Shown in pieces: positions 18,438-26,400 of a stretch of DNA of 34,720 nucleotides. Within the stretch, counting starts at the first letter, position 1, and each line of letters starts with the position of its first letter. The notes beneath the pieces were generated by a model, which saw only the letters and a program-made list of their open reading frames with translations, searched no databases and was not told the origin of the DNA. The stretch is taken from contig JADGBS010000017.1 in NCBI GenBank assembly GCA_015231325.1, positions 1 to 34,720 on the forward strand. The letters run 5' to 3'. The stretch comes from Oligoflexia bacterium. Its GTDB lineage: Bacteria; Bdellovibrionota; Bacteriovoracia; Bacteriovoracales; Bacteriovoracaceae. The position numbers were made by a program, and so were the translations under genes.

Positions 18438-18494
18438 AGGTACCTGTTGACTTTTACAACTCGACATTTGTTTCAAAAAAGTCTACTGGTACCT
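18438..18494. repeat. Palindromic AGGTACC element, copy C
   Basis: This 57-bp copy is in the same orientation as copy A, 1.83 kb away, and is identical except for a 2-bp deletion near the right arm. The purine-rich lead (18418-18437) is also shared. The outer arms pair over 18 bp with 2 mismatches. Confidence 0.87.
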
Positions 18495-18612
18495 ACCTAG
18501 TAGTACCTACCTAGTACCTACCTAAAACCCTCTGGTACCTAAAACCCTGGTACCTAAAACCCCTAAAACCGCCTAAAACCGTATAAAACCGTAAAACTCC
18601 CCTAAAACTCCT
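18495..18612. repeat. Degenerate ACCTACCTAGT and CCTAAAAC short tandem units
   Basis: Copy C runs into ACCTACCTAGT-like units (18491-18523). These are followed by about eight CTAAAACC-like units, two of which carry GGTACC (18534 and 18549). The units decay with distance, which suggests stepwise slippage from the element end. Confidence 0.7.
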
Positions 18613-18738
18613 CGATCTCAGTCAAAAAAAGAAAACTGGGGATATCAACGTAGGAAAGGGGTCACATATGCTTAAGTCAGCAGCATTCGTACCAGTAGAC
18701 ATATTGAATTACACAGAAGCGCAAAGTCTGTTGGTACC

Positions 18739-18780
18739 TAATCCACCCCTAATCCACCTAATCCATGCCTAATCCATGGT
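18739..18780. repeat. CTAATCCA tandem array
   Basis: Four imperfect copies of CTAATCCA(c/t) with 8-11 bp spacing follow another GGTACC (18733-18738). The origin is unknown; it may be another decayed tail of the AGGTACC family. Confidence 0.7.
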
Positions 18781-18852
18781 TAAGAAAAAATGGTCTAGGC
18801 AATGGGGTCGGTCGATGGCATCCACTTAGAATGCTTAGGGGCCGTGTCGCAC

Positions 18853-19893
18853 TTATTTTTTTAGTACATAGACAGCAAAAGCTGCACCAGTCTCACAGCT
18901 TGCGTCAACATAGGCCTTCTTGAAATTGTCATGCTCGGTAACGCTTCTGTCGCTGATGTGTTCCCAGAGTTTGGTATCAGAGTTGAAACCCACCTCTGTA
19001 TAGTGTCCGCCGTTGGCATCAGCGCCAGAATGACACCCCAGTGACTCTAATTGATACACTGGTTTAGGATCGATGGTGTCTTCACTAACGTCGGTAAGAT
19101 CTAATTCTTCATCTATTTCGACGGGGTTAAGTACTTTCGTAGCTTTCCCAGTGACACTATCGAACCTATTGCGATTGATAATAACGGTTATTACCTCTGG
19201 TGATTGTGTTAACCTCGTCATCCTGTTAACGTCCATTATCTCTGGTTTGTCCGGCAATTTGTAGCCAATGATTTGCTCGTTATCCATTCCATTTTTGAGT
19301 AGTGCATGTAACGATCGAGTTGTAGCTGTGGACGAAGTTGCATCTATACGCAGAGAGTCTTTATCTTCTTGTGAACGAACTAATTTTCCTTTATTGTTCC
19401 AACATGTTTTCTTTAACTGTATATAATTATCAAACTTAATAATATCTAGCATTTTTTCAAGAACTTCCCCAGAATCTCCTTGTTGTCCTATGGGTTCGAT
19501 CAACTTAATACTCGCAAGAGCGTTGAAAAGATTGCGCGCTTCATCCTCGCTCGCCGTTTCCCCATGCAAAATCCGTTCAGCGACAATTCTTCCGCTCTTT
19601 TTGAAAGCTTTAGTTTTTTCGTCGTCTGCAGCATCGTCTTTAAACAATAACTCTCTGAACGTGTCATTCCCCACGATTTGTTGGAAGGCGGTGTTAAAGT
19701 AGCAGGTGTTTCCAATGTTGGAAATTCCCCCACGTTTTCCTCGCTGTACATTTTTTTGTACATTTTTGGGGGTGGCAATTTCGTCGTGTTGGGGGGTAGT
19801 TTCTTTGCTCTTTGAACACGAAACAAAAAACACTAAAGGTAAAAATAAAATCCATAGCAGAACTGTCGATTTTGTTATGCTCATCATGCTCAT
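18853..19893 (-). CDS. Lipoprotein with ubiquitin-specific-protease (C19) fold
   Basis: The 346-residue protein starts at ATG 19893, preceded by AGGAT. A signal sequence ends in the lipobox FVSC (Cys26), so the protein is exported and lipid-anchored. The rest carries the USP boxes. The Cys box is GGISNIGNTCYFNTAFQQ (Asn62 oxyanion, Cys64 nucleophile). The segment VITVIINRNRF matches the LxRF box. The His box is CHSGADANGGHYTEV (His297), followed by WEHISDRSV (Asp315). All catalytic positions are present. At about 290 residues the catalytic part is compact but near the minimum USP size. Such proteases remove ubiquitin in eukaryotes; bacterial copies occur in intracellular lineages. If it faces outward it could strip ubiquitin from the bacterial surface or host targets (inference). 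It is divergent from the WH2 protein gene. Confidence 0.9.
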   Translation of the reverse strand: MSMMSITKSTVLLWILFLPLVFFVSCSKSKETTPQHDEIATPKNVQKNVQRGKRGGISNIGNTCYFNTAFQQIVGNDTFRELLFKDDAADDEKTKAFKKSGRIVAERILHGETASEDEARNLFNALASIKLIEPIGQQGDSGEVLEKMLDIIKFDNYIQLKKTCWNNKGKLVRSQEDKDSLRIDATSSTATTRSLHALLKNGMDNEQIIGYKLPDKPEIMDVNRMTRLTQSPEVITVIINRNRFDSVTGKATKVLNPVEIDEELDLTDVSEDTIDPKPVYQLESLGCHSGADANGGHYTEVGFNSDTKLWEHISDRSVTEHDNFKKAYVDASCETGAAFAVYVLKK

Positions 19894-20432
19894 TGTTGAT
19901 CCTAGTATTTATGGTAAATATTATTAAGACATGCTCATCTTCTTTACATGCATAAGTACATATTACATCGATTCTACTGTCATCTTCCTTTAAAACAAAA
20001 TACAATTACAGTCCTTATTGTGTCGAGGTTGTGTCGAGTTGCAAATAATTAATAAATTTAATAATATTTAAGTGGCAACAATAGTGAGCGTTTGAATGAA
20101 AAAGAAATGTAGCAAACACAAAAAATTTAGAGAAGATTGCTCCGAATGTCTCAAGTATTATTGGCAAAAACCAAGGATACGGGCCCCGATAAAACCGACA
20201 AAAATTATTAATAAAAGTATTTACTCCAGAAAGAAAAAAATCAGGTTGGAAACAACTGACTGATCCAATGCTTTATTCCAAAACGTGCGCAAAAATTACG
20301 TATATTGACGGAAATTTTTTTTGTAGTACCGTTAATTTGTATTAATAAAATTGTTACGCATTGAGTTCGTAGTGCAATTCGTAGTTCAACCAAATAATTT
20401 TGGGAACGATAGTGTACAAAGGAGAGATGACA
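19894..20432. other. 539-bp divergent region between effector-like genes
   Basis: This contains the small Cys/His gene at 20096-20263. Otherwise it is AT-rich sequence expected to hold promoters for the deubiquitinase gene (leftward) and the WH2 protein gene (rightward). TTGACG at 20305-20310 could be a -35 box, but no clear -10 follows at the normal distance. Confidence 0.4.
20096..20263 (+). CDS. Small basic protein with C-x2-H-x6-C-x2-C motif
   Basis: ATG 20096 to TGA 20261-20263 encodes 55 residues. Near the N-terminus is CSKHKKFREDCSEC (residues 5-18), a C-x2-H-x6-C-x2-C spacing that could bind one zinc ion like a small zinc knuckle. The remainder is strongly basic (many Lys/Arg, for example SRKKKIR near the end), which suggests nucleic acid binding. 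There is only a weak ribosome binding site (GTGAG region), no signal peptide and no recognised family. It lies between the deubiquitinase and WH2 protein genes, on the strand of the latter and 169 bases upstream of it. Coding status rests on the motif and position; a regulator of the neighbours is conceivable but unproven. Confidence 0.5.
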   Translation: MKKKCSKHKKFREDCSECLKYYWQKPRIRAPIKPTKIINKSIYSRKKKIRLETTD

Positions 20433-22517
20433 GTGTGTAAATGGGGATTACTTTTTTTCTGCGTTTTTTCTATGTCGATAATATCAAAAGATGGTTTCGG
20501 ATGGTTGGGTAAAAGTGAAATATTGGATACCGCGAGGGACCTTGGAACGTGTACAAAAGAGTTAGGAGAATCGAACGGCGGTAAATATGATGCCTGCAAT
20601 CGAGTATGGAAAACGGTTGGGTGTATTGGAGTTTTCCCTGCAAATGAATATAAAAATAAAGTATCTATTGTTCAATTTGAAATTGTTGTCCATGCGTTAC
20701 AGTATATTGCTGGTGGAAAATATGATGAAACAGGCGCTACGCTCAAAGAGTTTCGTATCGACTCTATTAATGCATTGACCGATCCACACTGTAACTTTTT
20801 ATTGAAAAAAATCATGGAACGTTTTTGGGAAAAAGTTGATCAAACATCTATTCTATACGAAGAGAAATACAAAAGCAAGTACGAAGAAGTTTTAACGCAA
20901 TTTAAACTAAAAAATACAAATGAAACGTTGGTGTGTGGTTTAAGTCTCAATACGAAACCTAATGGGGTGTTTGCTACGCTCACAGCACACTTATCCAATT
21001 TTTTTATTGTTACTAAAGCAAAAGAAGAGGATTGTAAGCCACAACTTGATAAGATGGTTGCTTCGTCGTCGCCAGCAGCGTCGTCAGCAGCGGTGAGCGC
21101 ATCAGGGAGTAGTAGTGCTCCTGTTGTGTCGGCATCTGCTACTGCCGCATCGGGAACTGGTTTGCCGGAAATTGTATCACCGTCAGCGCCAGTACCCCCC
21201 CCATCATCTCTCCCCGCTGCAAAAGTAGAATCTCCAAAGCCGCAACCGTCTGTCGTTGATAAACGGCCTGCAGCAGCATCATCCGCACCGCATGATGAGG
21301 TGGTAGCTAGGCCTTCTGTTGCACATACATCTAAATCTTCGGCCATTGAGTCGCCGGAAACTGTACCATCGTCAGTGCCAGTATCTCCGGCTGTGAAAGT
21401 AGAATCTCCAAAACTGCCTGAACCACCACATGTCGTCGATCGGCCATCTGTAGCAGAGTCATCCGCACCGCATGATGAGGTGGTAGCTAGGCCTTCTGTT
21501 GCATCCACATCTTCATCTGCGGTCGTTGAGTCGCAGGGTAGTGTACCATCGTCAGCGTCAGTATCCTTGACTGTAAAAGCAGTATCTCCACCAGCACCTG
21601 AACCACCTGTTGTCGATCGGCCTTCTACAGCAGCAGCTTCATCCGCATCGCATGACGACAGTGTTGTAGGACCTACAAGTTCAGCATCAGTTGAACCAGC
21701 AACAGCACCGCCTGTCGCGAATGCAGTTCTGGATTCTGCTAGTCGACCTGTCGATGCTGTGCCGCCGCCTAGGGATGTTCGTGCGCCACCGCCTCCAGGT
21801 GTTGCTTCCGGTGTTCGTGCACCACCACCGCCTAACATTAATAATGCGGCGCGTAACATCGCCGCGCCACCGCCAATTGTGAAAGCAGCGTCTGCTGTAT
21901 CGCAAGCTGCCACATCGAGCAGTATGGAAGACCAAGCGAGGGCACCTGAGAGTTCACCACTGTCTGATGTACGGCATGAAGCAGGTCAACGGAGTGCATT
22001 TTTAGAACAGATTAGAGATCCTACTAAAAGTAAAAAGTTAACACATGTGGAAATGCAGAAATCTTCGCAAGTAACTAATGAAGTGTCCTCTGATGTGAAG
22101 CTTCTTAAGGCGAGGCGAGCAGTGATCGAAGCAGATGATGACTCTGACGACGAATCTGACGATGAATCTGACGACGGGGGTCCGCCGGCGCCGGCAAAGC
22201 GCATAGCTGATGCTGATGCAGAGGCAAAGAAGTCAGCAGGAATAAAGCAAGCAGCAGTAAGTCCGGAACATGGCATTGCACCAGTTTTGGCATCGCCTCC
22301 TCGCGCGGCAGAAGCGGTGGGTAGGAACCAATTGTTCAGTAATATAAGAGCTGGCACCAAATTAAACAAAGTAGGTATAGCTGCTGCAGAGGAAAAGAGA
22401 GCAGCAAAACTGAAAAAAGCAGCAGCTGACGAAGCAGCAGCAGGTGCGCTACAACAAATGATAGAACGAGCACCAAAGGCGAAAGCACCAGATGATGCAG
22501 ATAGTGAATTTGAGTAG
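20433..22517 (+). CDS. Exported proline-rich protein with two WH2-like actin-binding motifs
   Basis: Start GTG 20433 is preferred because AAGGAG (20419-20424) is 8 bases upstream; ATG 20427 in the same frame sits too close to it. The product is 694 residues. A hydrophobic leader (residues 1 to about 22) suggests export. A cysteine-bearing globular region follows (to about 205), then an Ala/Ser/Pro linker with 60-residue repeats. Poly-proline runs RAPPPPG and RAPPPPN (about 443-482) resemble profilin-binding stretches. Two WH2-like motifs follow: RSAFLEQIRDPTKSKKLTHV (520-539) and NQLFSNIRAGTKLNKV (632-647). A DDDSDDESDDESDD acidic cluster lies between them (about 566-583). The end is a charged helix and a short acidic tail without the Trp of Arp2/3-binding domains. 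The layout resembles WASP/WIP and bacterial actin nucleators. Actin binding is inferred. Confidence 0.82.
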   Translation: MCKWGLLFFCVFSMSIISKDGFGWLGKSEILDTARDLGTCTKELGESNGGKYDACNRVWKTVGCIGVFPANEYKNKVSIVQFEIVVHALQYIAGGKYDETGATLKEFRIDSINALTDPHCNFLLKKIMERFWEKVDQTSILYEEKYKSKYEEVLTQFKLKNTNETLVCGLSLNTKPNGVFATLTAHLSNFFIVTKAKEEDCKPQLDKMVASSSPAASSAAVSASGSSSAPVVSASATAASGTGLPEIVSPSAPVPPPSSLPAAKVESPKPQPSVVDKRPAAASSAPHDEVVARPSVAHTSKSSAIESPETVPSSVPVSPAVKVESPKLPEPPHVVDRPSVAESSAPHDEVVARPSVASTSSSAVVESQGSVPSSASVSLTVKAVSPPAPEPPVVDRPSTAAASSASHDDSVVGPTSSASVEPATAPPVANAVLDSASRPVDAVPPPRDVRAPPPPGVASGVRAPPPPNINNAARNIAAPPPIVKAASAVSQAATSSSMEDQARAPESSPLSDVRHEAGQRSAFLEQIRDPTKSKKLTHVEMQKSSQVTNEVSSDVKLLKARRAVIEADDDSDDESDDESDDGGPPAPAKRIADADAEAKKSAGIKQAAVSPEHGIAPVLASPPRAAEAVGRNQLFSNIRAGTKLNKVGIAAAEEKRAAKLKKAAADEAAAGALQQMIERAPKAKAPDDADSEFE
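21168..21690. repeat. 180-bp in-frame tandem repeats in the WH2 protein linker
   Basis: Three units with an exact 180-bp spacing share blocks such as SSAPHDEVVARPSVA and VESPK (60-residue period). The first two (block ends at 21300 and 21480) are nearly identical over about 45 bp, and the third (21660) has diverged. Units could be gained or lost by recombination without shifting the frame. Confidence 0.85.
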
Positions 22518-22585
22518 AAGGATTGACTTCATCAACCCTAACACAAACACAGTTTGTCACACAAAGGCGTGAGCATGGACTTAAC

Positions 22586-23407
22586 TTAGAGATCAAAAAC
22601 CCCTTCGAAGATAGTGGTCACACTTTTTTCGATGTAGGGGGCAGCGATGCTGGGCAGTAGATCAATCTGTGGAGTAGTTTGTGTTACAACATATACTAAA
22701 TACTTTTGTGCTTCCGGATCCAATTTCAAAAACATCCTGCCGTATTTGTTTTTGACACCTACCGCATCGGTAAAATCTTCATTCAACTCTGGAATTACGT
22801 GGCGTCCCTTGATCAAATCAAACTCATAGGTGATTTCTGCATCCTGCATTTGGGAAGGAATCATTGGTCGATAGATGCTGAGTTCTTTAACTTCTAGAGT
22901 CCATATAGGGAAGGGGGCCTCAGAGTAGTAGTGGTGAAGATGGGTATAGACAGGATGCCCATTCTCGTAAGTCACAGGTAATCCCTTAGAACGAATTGGT
23001 TTGATTGATTCCTTTCCTTGTAGAAAAACGCTCCAGTGGTCAAAATCAAAATAGCGGTCCATCAGACTGGCGGTGGTCGGGTAGTTGCTTGCGTCGATGG
23101 AAGCGAACAGTACTACTTGGATATAACGGGTACTGCCTTCATATACAATACTGGTTTTTGCGCAGTAAGAACGCTCGGCAAAACAATTTTCAGGAGCGGT
23201 AGGAAATTGCCTAACGATCATTTCCGGAGTCGGCGCCCACGCATATAGCAGTTGCAAATAACAAAGAGTCATTCCCATCCCCAGAAGCAACCGTAGTAGA
23301 TGAGAATAAAAATTAGAATAAAAATCTTTGAAAACTTTAGAAATTTTAGAAACTTCAAAAACTTCAAAAAATTTTTTGTGAGTTGTCATCATTGTCATCA
23401 TTGTCAT
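22586..23407 (-). CDS. Exported hypothetical protein (third gene of envelope operon)
   Basis: The 273-residue protein starts at ATG 23407, with a strong AAGGAGG 8 bases upstream. The start lies in 9-bp repeats that give MTMMTMMTT, so ATGs at positions 3, 4, 6 and 7 are alternatives. A positively charged stretch precedes a hydrophobic segment (about 35-56, LLRLLLGMGMTLCYLQLLYA), a signal peptide or anchor ending near YAWA. The mature part of about 215 residues is mixed alpha/beta-like with FDFDHWSVFLQG and two nearby cysteines. I do not recognise the family. It follows the giant lipoprotein gene by 75 bp on the same strand, so it is probably co-transcribed and acts in the envelope. Confidence 0.75.
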   Translation of the reverse strand: MTMMTMMTTHKKFFEVFEVSKISKVFKDFYSNFYSHLLRLLLGMGMTLCYLQLLYAWAPTPEMIVRQFPTAPENCFAERSYCAKTSIVYEGSTRYIQVVLFASIDASNYPTTASLMDRYFDFDHWSVFLQGKESIKPIRSKGLPVTYENGHPVYTHLHHYYSEAPFPIWTLEVKELSIYRPMIPSQMQDAEITYEFDLIKGRHVIPELNEDFTDAVGVKNKYGRMFLKLDPEAQKYLVYVVTQTTPQIDLLPSIAAPYIEKSVTTIFEGVFDL

Positions 23408-23450
23408 CTTGAAAACCTCCTTACTTTTTTCTTAACTTGATCTTCCTGTA

Positions 23451-23490
23451 ACTTACCTTAGTTTACTTTAGCTTACTTTACTTTACTTTG
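23451..23490. repeat. Imperfect 10-bp tandem repeats at the end of the lipoprotein gene
   Basis: Four imperfect decamers (GCTTACTTTA-like) span the stop codon of the 1829-residue lipoprotein (23483-23485) and the spacer to the next gene. The unit length is the same as in the array at 8171-8230, but the sequence is different. Confidence 0.65.
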
Positions 23491-26400
23491 CTCTTGACCA
23501 GTGCTGGAGTAGCTCGATTTGATCTTTCCATCCCTGACTATTTCCGCTGCTAATTCTGCTAATGGCCTCAATGGCATAAATAGCATCAGGAGACGCATTT
23601 TTACTCCATCGTGCTTGTTTGCAGACGTAGTTTGCATAATTGTAGGCCTCTGGTAATAACTTATCCATTTCAGTAATTGCAGTCGAAAATTGCTCCTTGG
23701 AAACCTTACTTACCACCTTTAACGCTGCCAGTAAATATTTTCTCGCCTCAGGGTTGTCAAGCAATGGTCGATAAAGATTGTCCCAGCTTCCAAAATTTTC
23801 ATCAGCGATCAGGTTTGCCAATGAGGAGGCCCCTTCACCGGTTTGATCCAATTTTAGTGGTTGAAGCCAAGAACGCAGTAGCTGAGGAAAGTAATCTTCT
23901 ATTTGTTTTTTTTCCCGTTGCTTTTGATAGATAGAAATGAGCTGTGGCCCTTTTTTGAGAGCGAAATGGATTTGTCCGGAGAGATCATTGATAACTGCCG
24001 GTGCAGCGGCCGCTGCACCATCAGCTGCTGGTACGGCGGACGCAGTAGACTTAAATCGAGGCTGCGGTTGAATAATAGCATCAAAGATATTGTTTAGAGC
24101 GGAAAGATAAGAGGGGTTCTCGAATATGTTACTATCCAATATGCTATTAGTGTCGTTCTCCCATTCGTCAACAAGCTGGTCTGGATGGTTTTGATAGTCG
24201 GTGGTGGAAGCAGTGAGATTAACTTCCATCCAATCAATGAGTTTTACAATTGCCGTTGACATTGCAGTTGAGGTTACAGTTGCTGCGTTTATACCAGAGG
24301 GATTGCTGGCGGCCGAAGCAGCAGCGTGGGCGATGGAGCCTATGCCATTAGTTAACTCTTTCGAAGTAAAGTTATTGGTTATGGCCATTGTTCCTTGCAA
24401 AATCTCTTTACGAACGAATTGTTTAAGGATCTTCATTCCCGGCCCCTGCCAGGTAAGTGGTTTTCCTGCGTTTTCATTGTCGGTTTCGCTAGGCCTTTGG
24501 GGGTCAGCAAGGTGTTGGAAAACCAGAGGAAGTGCGCGGTTGTAGACAGTCAGGGTTTCTAAATCCTTAGAGTAGGCAAAAAGATATCCGAGCATTTCTT
24601 GGTAATGTGGATATTTATCCAACTCTATAATGATCGAAATTAGATACTCCAATACGGAGAGGTCTTCTTTCTGTGCTTTTTGTTGTAGTGGCACCAGCAC
24701 CTCTTTTACTAGTCGGAAGGCCGTTCCCTGATTTAATTCTTCAGTGCTGAGAGTGGCGGCAATTTCTGGAGGAAATTTTTTTCCAATGATGGTCAACGCA
24801 TTGTCAATAATATTATTTTTCATTCGATAAGCATTGTCTAATGTATCATAAGAGAGACTGGTTTCTTTTTGGTCGATGTATTGGGCATCATATTCCTGTT
24901 TCAAAAAGTTGAGATAGGAAGAGATCAACCCTCCTGATGCGGGAAACGTTCCCTTACTCTCTGCGATCTGTTTATATGTGTAGGCGGCAATTTTACTTGG
25001 GTAGTGTAGGGTGGGAGAGTTAAGTAATTCCAAGGTGAGAAGATAGTTCTTCCTTTCATTATTACCACGATTATCATTATCACGATTATTATTATCGCGA
25101 TAATTGCCAAAGTACTTCCGATATAATTTATGAAATTTAATCTGAGCACTTAGTTGGGTTAGTGCTGTTTTTAAATGTGGACTTTTCCCCATGGAAAAAA
25201 CGTCAGTGAGGATTATTTCCTGCATTGGACGCAGAGATAGTTGCGCTGCTTTTTCTGCTTCTGATTCAAAGAAAAGATTAAACTCATCACTATCGCATAA
25301 TTTCTTGAACTCGTGGGGTATCGGCGATAGCGCGAGCAGCTCATTGCTCTGTTGTAAGAATTCTTTACTAAAACCATAGTTAGGTGATTGGTAGGGACAA
25401 AGGTATAGTGTCTTGATTTTCTGAATATACTGTATCAGGGCAGCAAAATTTCCATTTTTGAAAGTAATGGGGCAGTCGCGTTGCTCTCCCATTTTATTCC
25501 AACAAGAGGCGGGGAAAGCGGAAATCAACGGCATGTAGGTTTTTCTACCGTCGGCAGTGGTGAGTAAATGTAACGTGGATAAAGTTTTCATCAACTCATT
25601 GGCGCTAGGGAGGACGAACATGTCCTTTTCCTTATCATAGGCAATATTCCAAACTGCACGATCAAAGAGTGATTGATAGCTTTCAACTTCCAGACCTTGT
25701 AGAAGATTGGCGCTTAAGAACCCTGTTGGATAATAATAGAGATATGTGGCCCATTGGTTGTTGCTACACCATCTATTGATGTTACTAGCTAGGTAATGAG
25801 GGGCCGCCAGAAATTGACTGCGAGGATCAGTCCGCTCATTTGGGCGATCGCTATACTGCATAGGGAAGTACTCATCAGAATTTGGTAAAAGTGCAGGCGC
25901 GGACAAGAATTGTTGCGAAAAGAAGAAAGCAATTTTTTGCATCTCTTCTCGGGAGTATCTTTCTGTTTCAAAAAAGCGAGAGTCAATCGGTCTGAACGGT
26001 TTGAACTGTTTAAATGGTTTATTGCTAATCATTTCGGTCCAGAATTCTTTTTCCTTGTAAATTGGATAGAAATCTTTTTTTAGCCAATCTACAAATTTGT
26101 CGCTTTCACTAGAAGCGGTAGCAGTTGTAGCAGCGGCATCCGCGGTTTCTGCAGAGAGATAATCGTCAATGTTTCCCTCATAGATGTCTTTGCCGGAGTA
26201 GGCCCCCCCGGACTCGTTTAGGCCCAAAGAGTTATAGAATAATAATTTTTGTAGGCGGAGGTGTCCGTTATCATTGTCTTTAAATATTAATTCCCCAGGG
26301 AGGAGGTAAGGGGCATTGATCTTGAGTGTTTTTCCACTAAGAAGATAAACTTTTCCGATGGCGAGTGCGGTGCAAGTTTTTGAATCTAAATGTTGTAATT

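Larger units (their letters stand above)
18038..18852. other. 815-bp non-coding stretch with repeats
   Basis: No convincing gene was seen. The stretch contains a half AGGTACC element (18106-18127), AT-rich unique sequence (18130-18415), copy C of the palindrome, a run of degenerate tandem units (18495-18612), and a CTAATCCA array (18739-18780). A 34-codon frame at 18668-18772 begins MLKSAAFVPVDILNYTEAQS with AGGAAAGG upstream, but it runs into the repeat array and has no recognisable features, so it is not called a gene. Confidence 0.6.

Noticed and set aside
18495..18612. CCTAAAA-like runs resembling telomere repeats
   Set aside because: The units are degenerate, short and internal, and follow a palindromic element; slippage explains them better than a chromosome end.
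18668..18772. 34-codon frame MLKSAAFVPVDILNYTEAQS... with purine-rich upstream sequence
   Set aside because: Its C-terminal third is the CTAATCCA repeat array, there is no recognisable motif, and the SD-like run is part of the locally common GGGAAAGG sequence.
20840..21913. Long minus-strand frame (357 codons) opposite the WH2 protein gene
   Set aside because: It is the Gly/Ala/Thr-rich mirror of the repetitive Ala/Ser/Pro coding sequence, has no ribosome binding site or domain, and the plus-strand gene has clear motifs.
20433..22517. C-terminal acidic tail as an Arp2/3-binding CA domain
   Set aside because: The tail (DDADSEFE) is short and lacks the conserved Trp and the basic connector pattern; Arp2/3 binding is not claimed.
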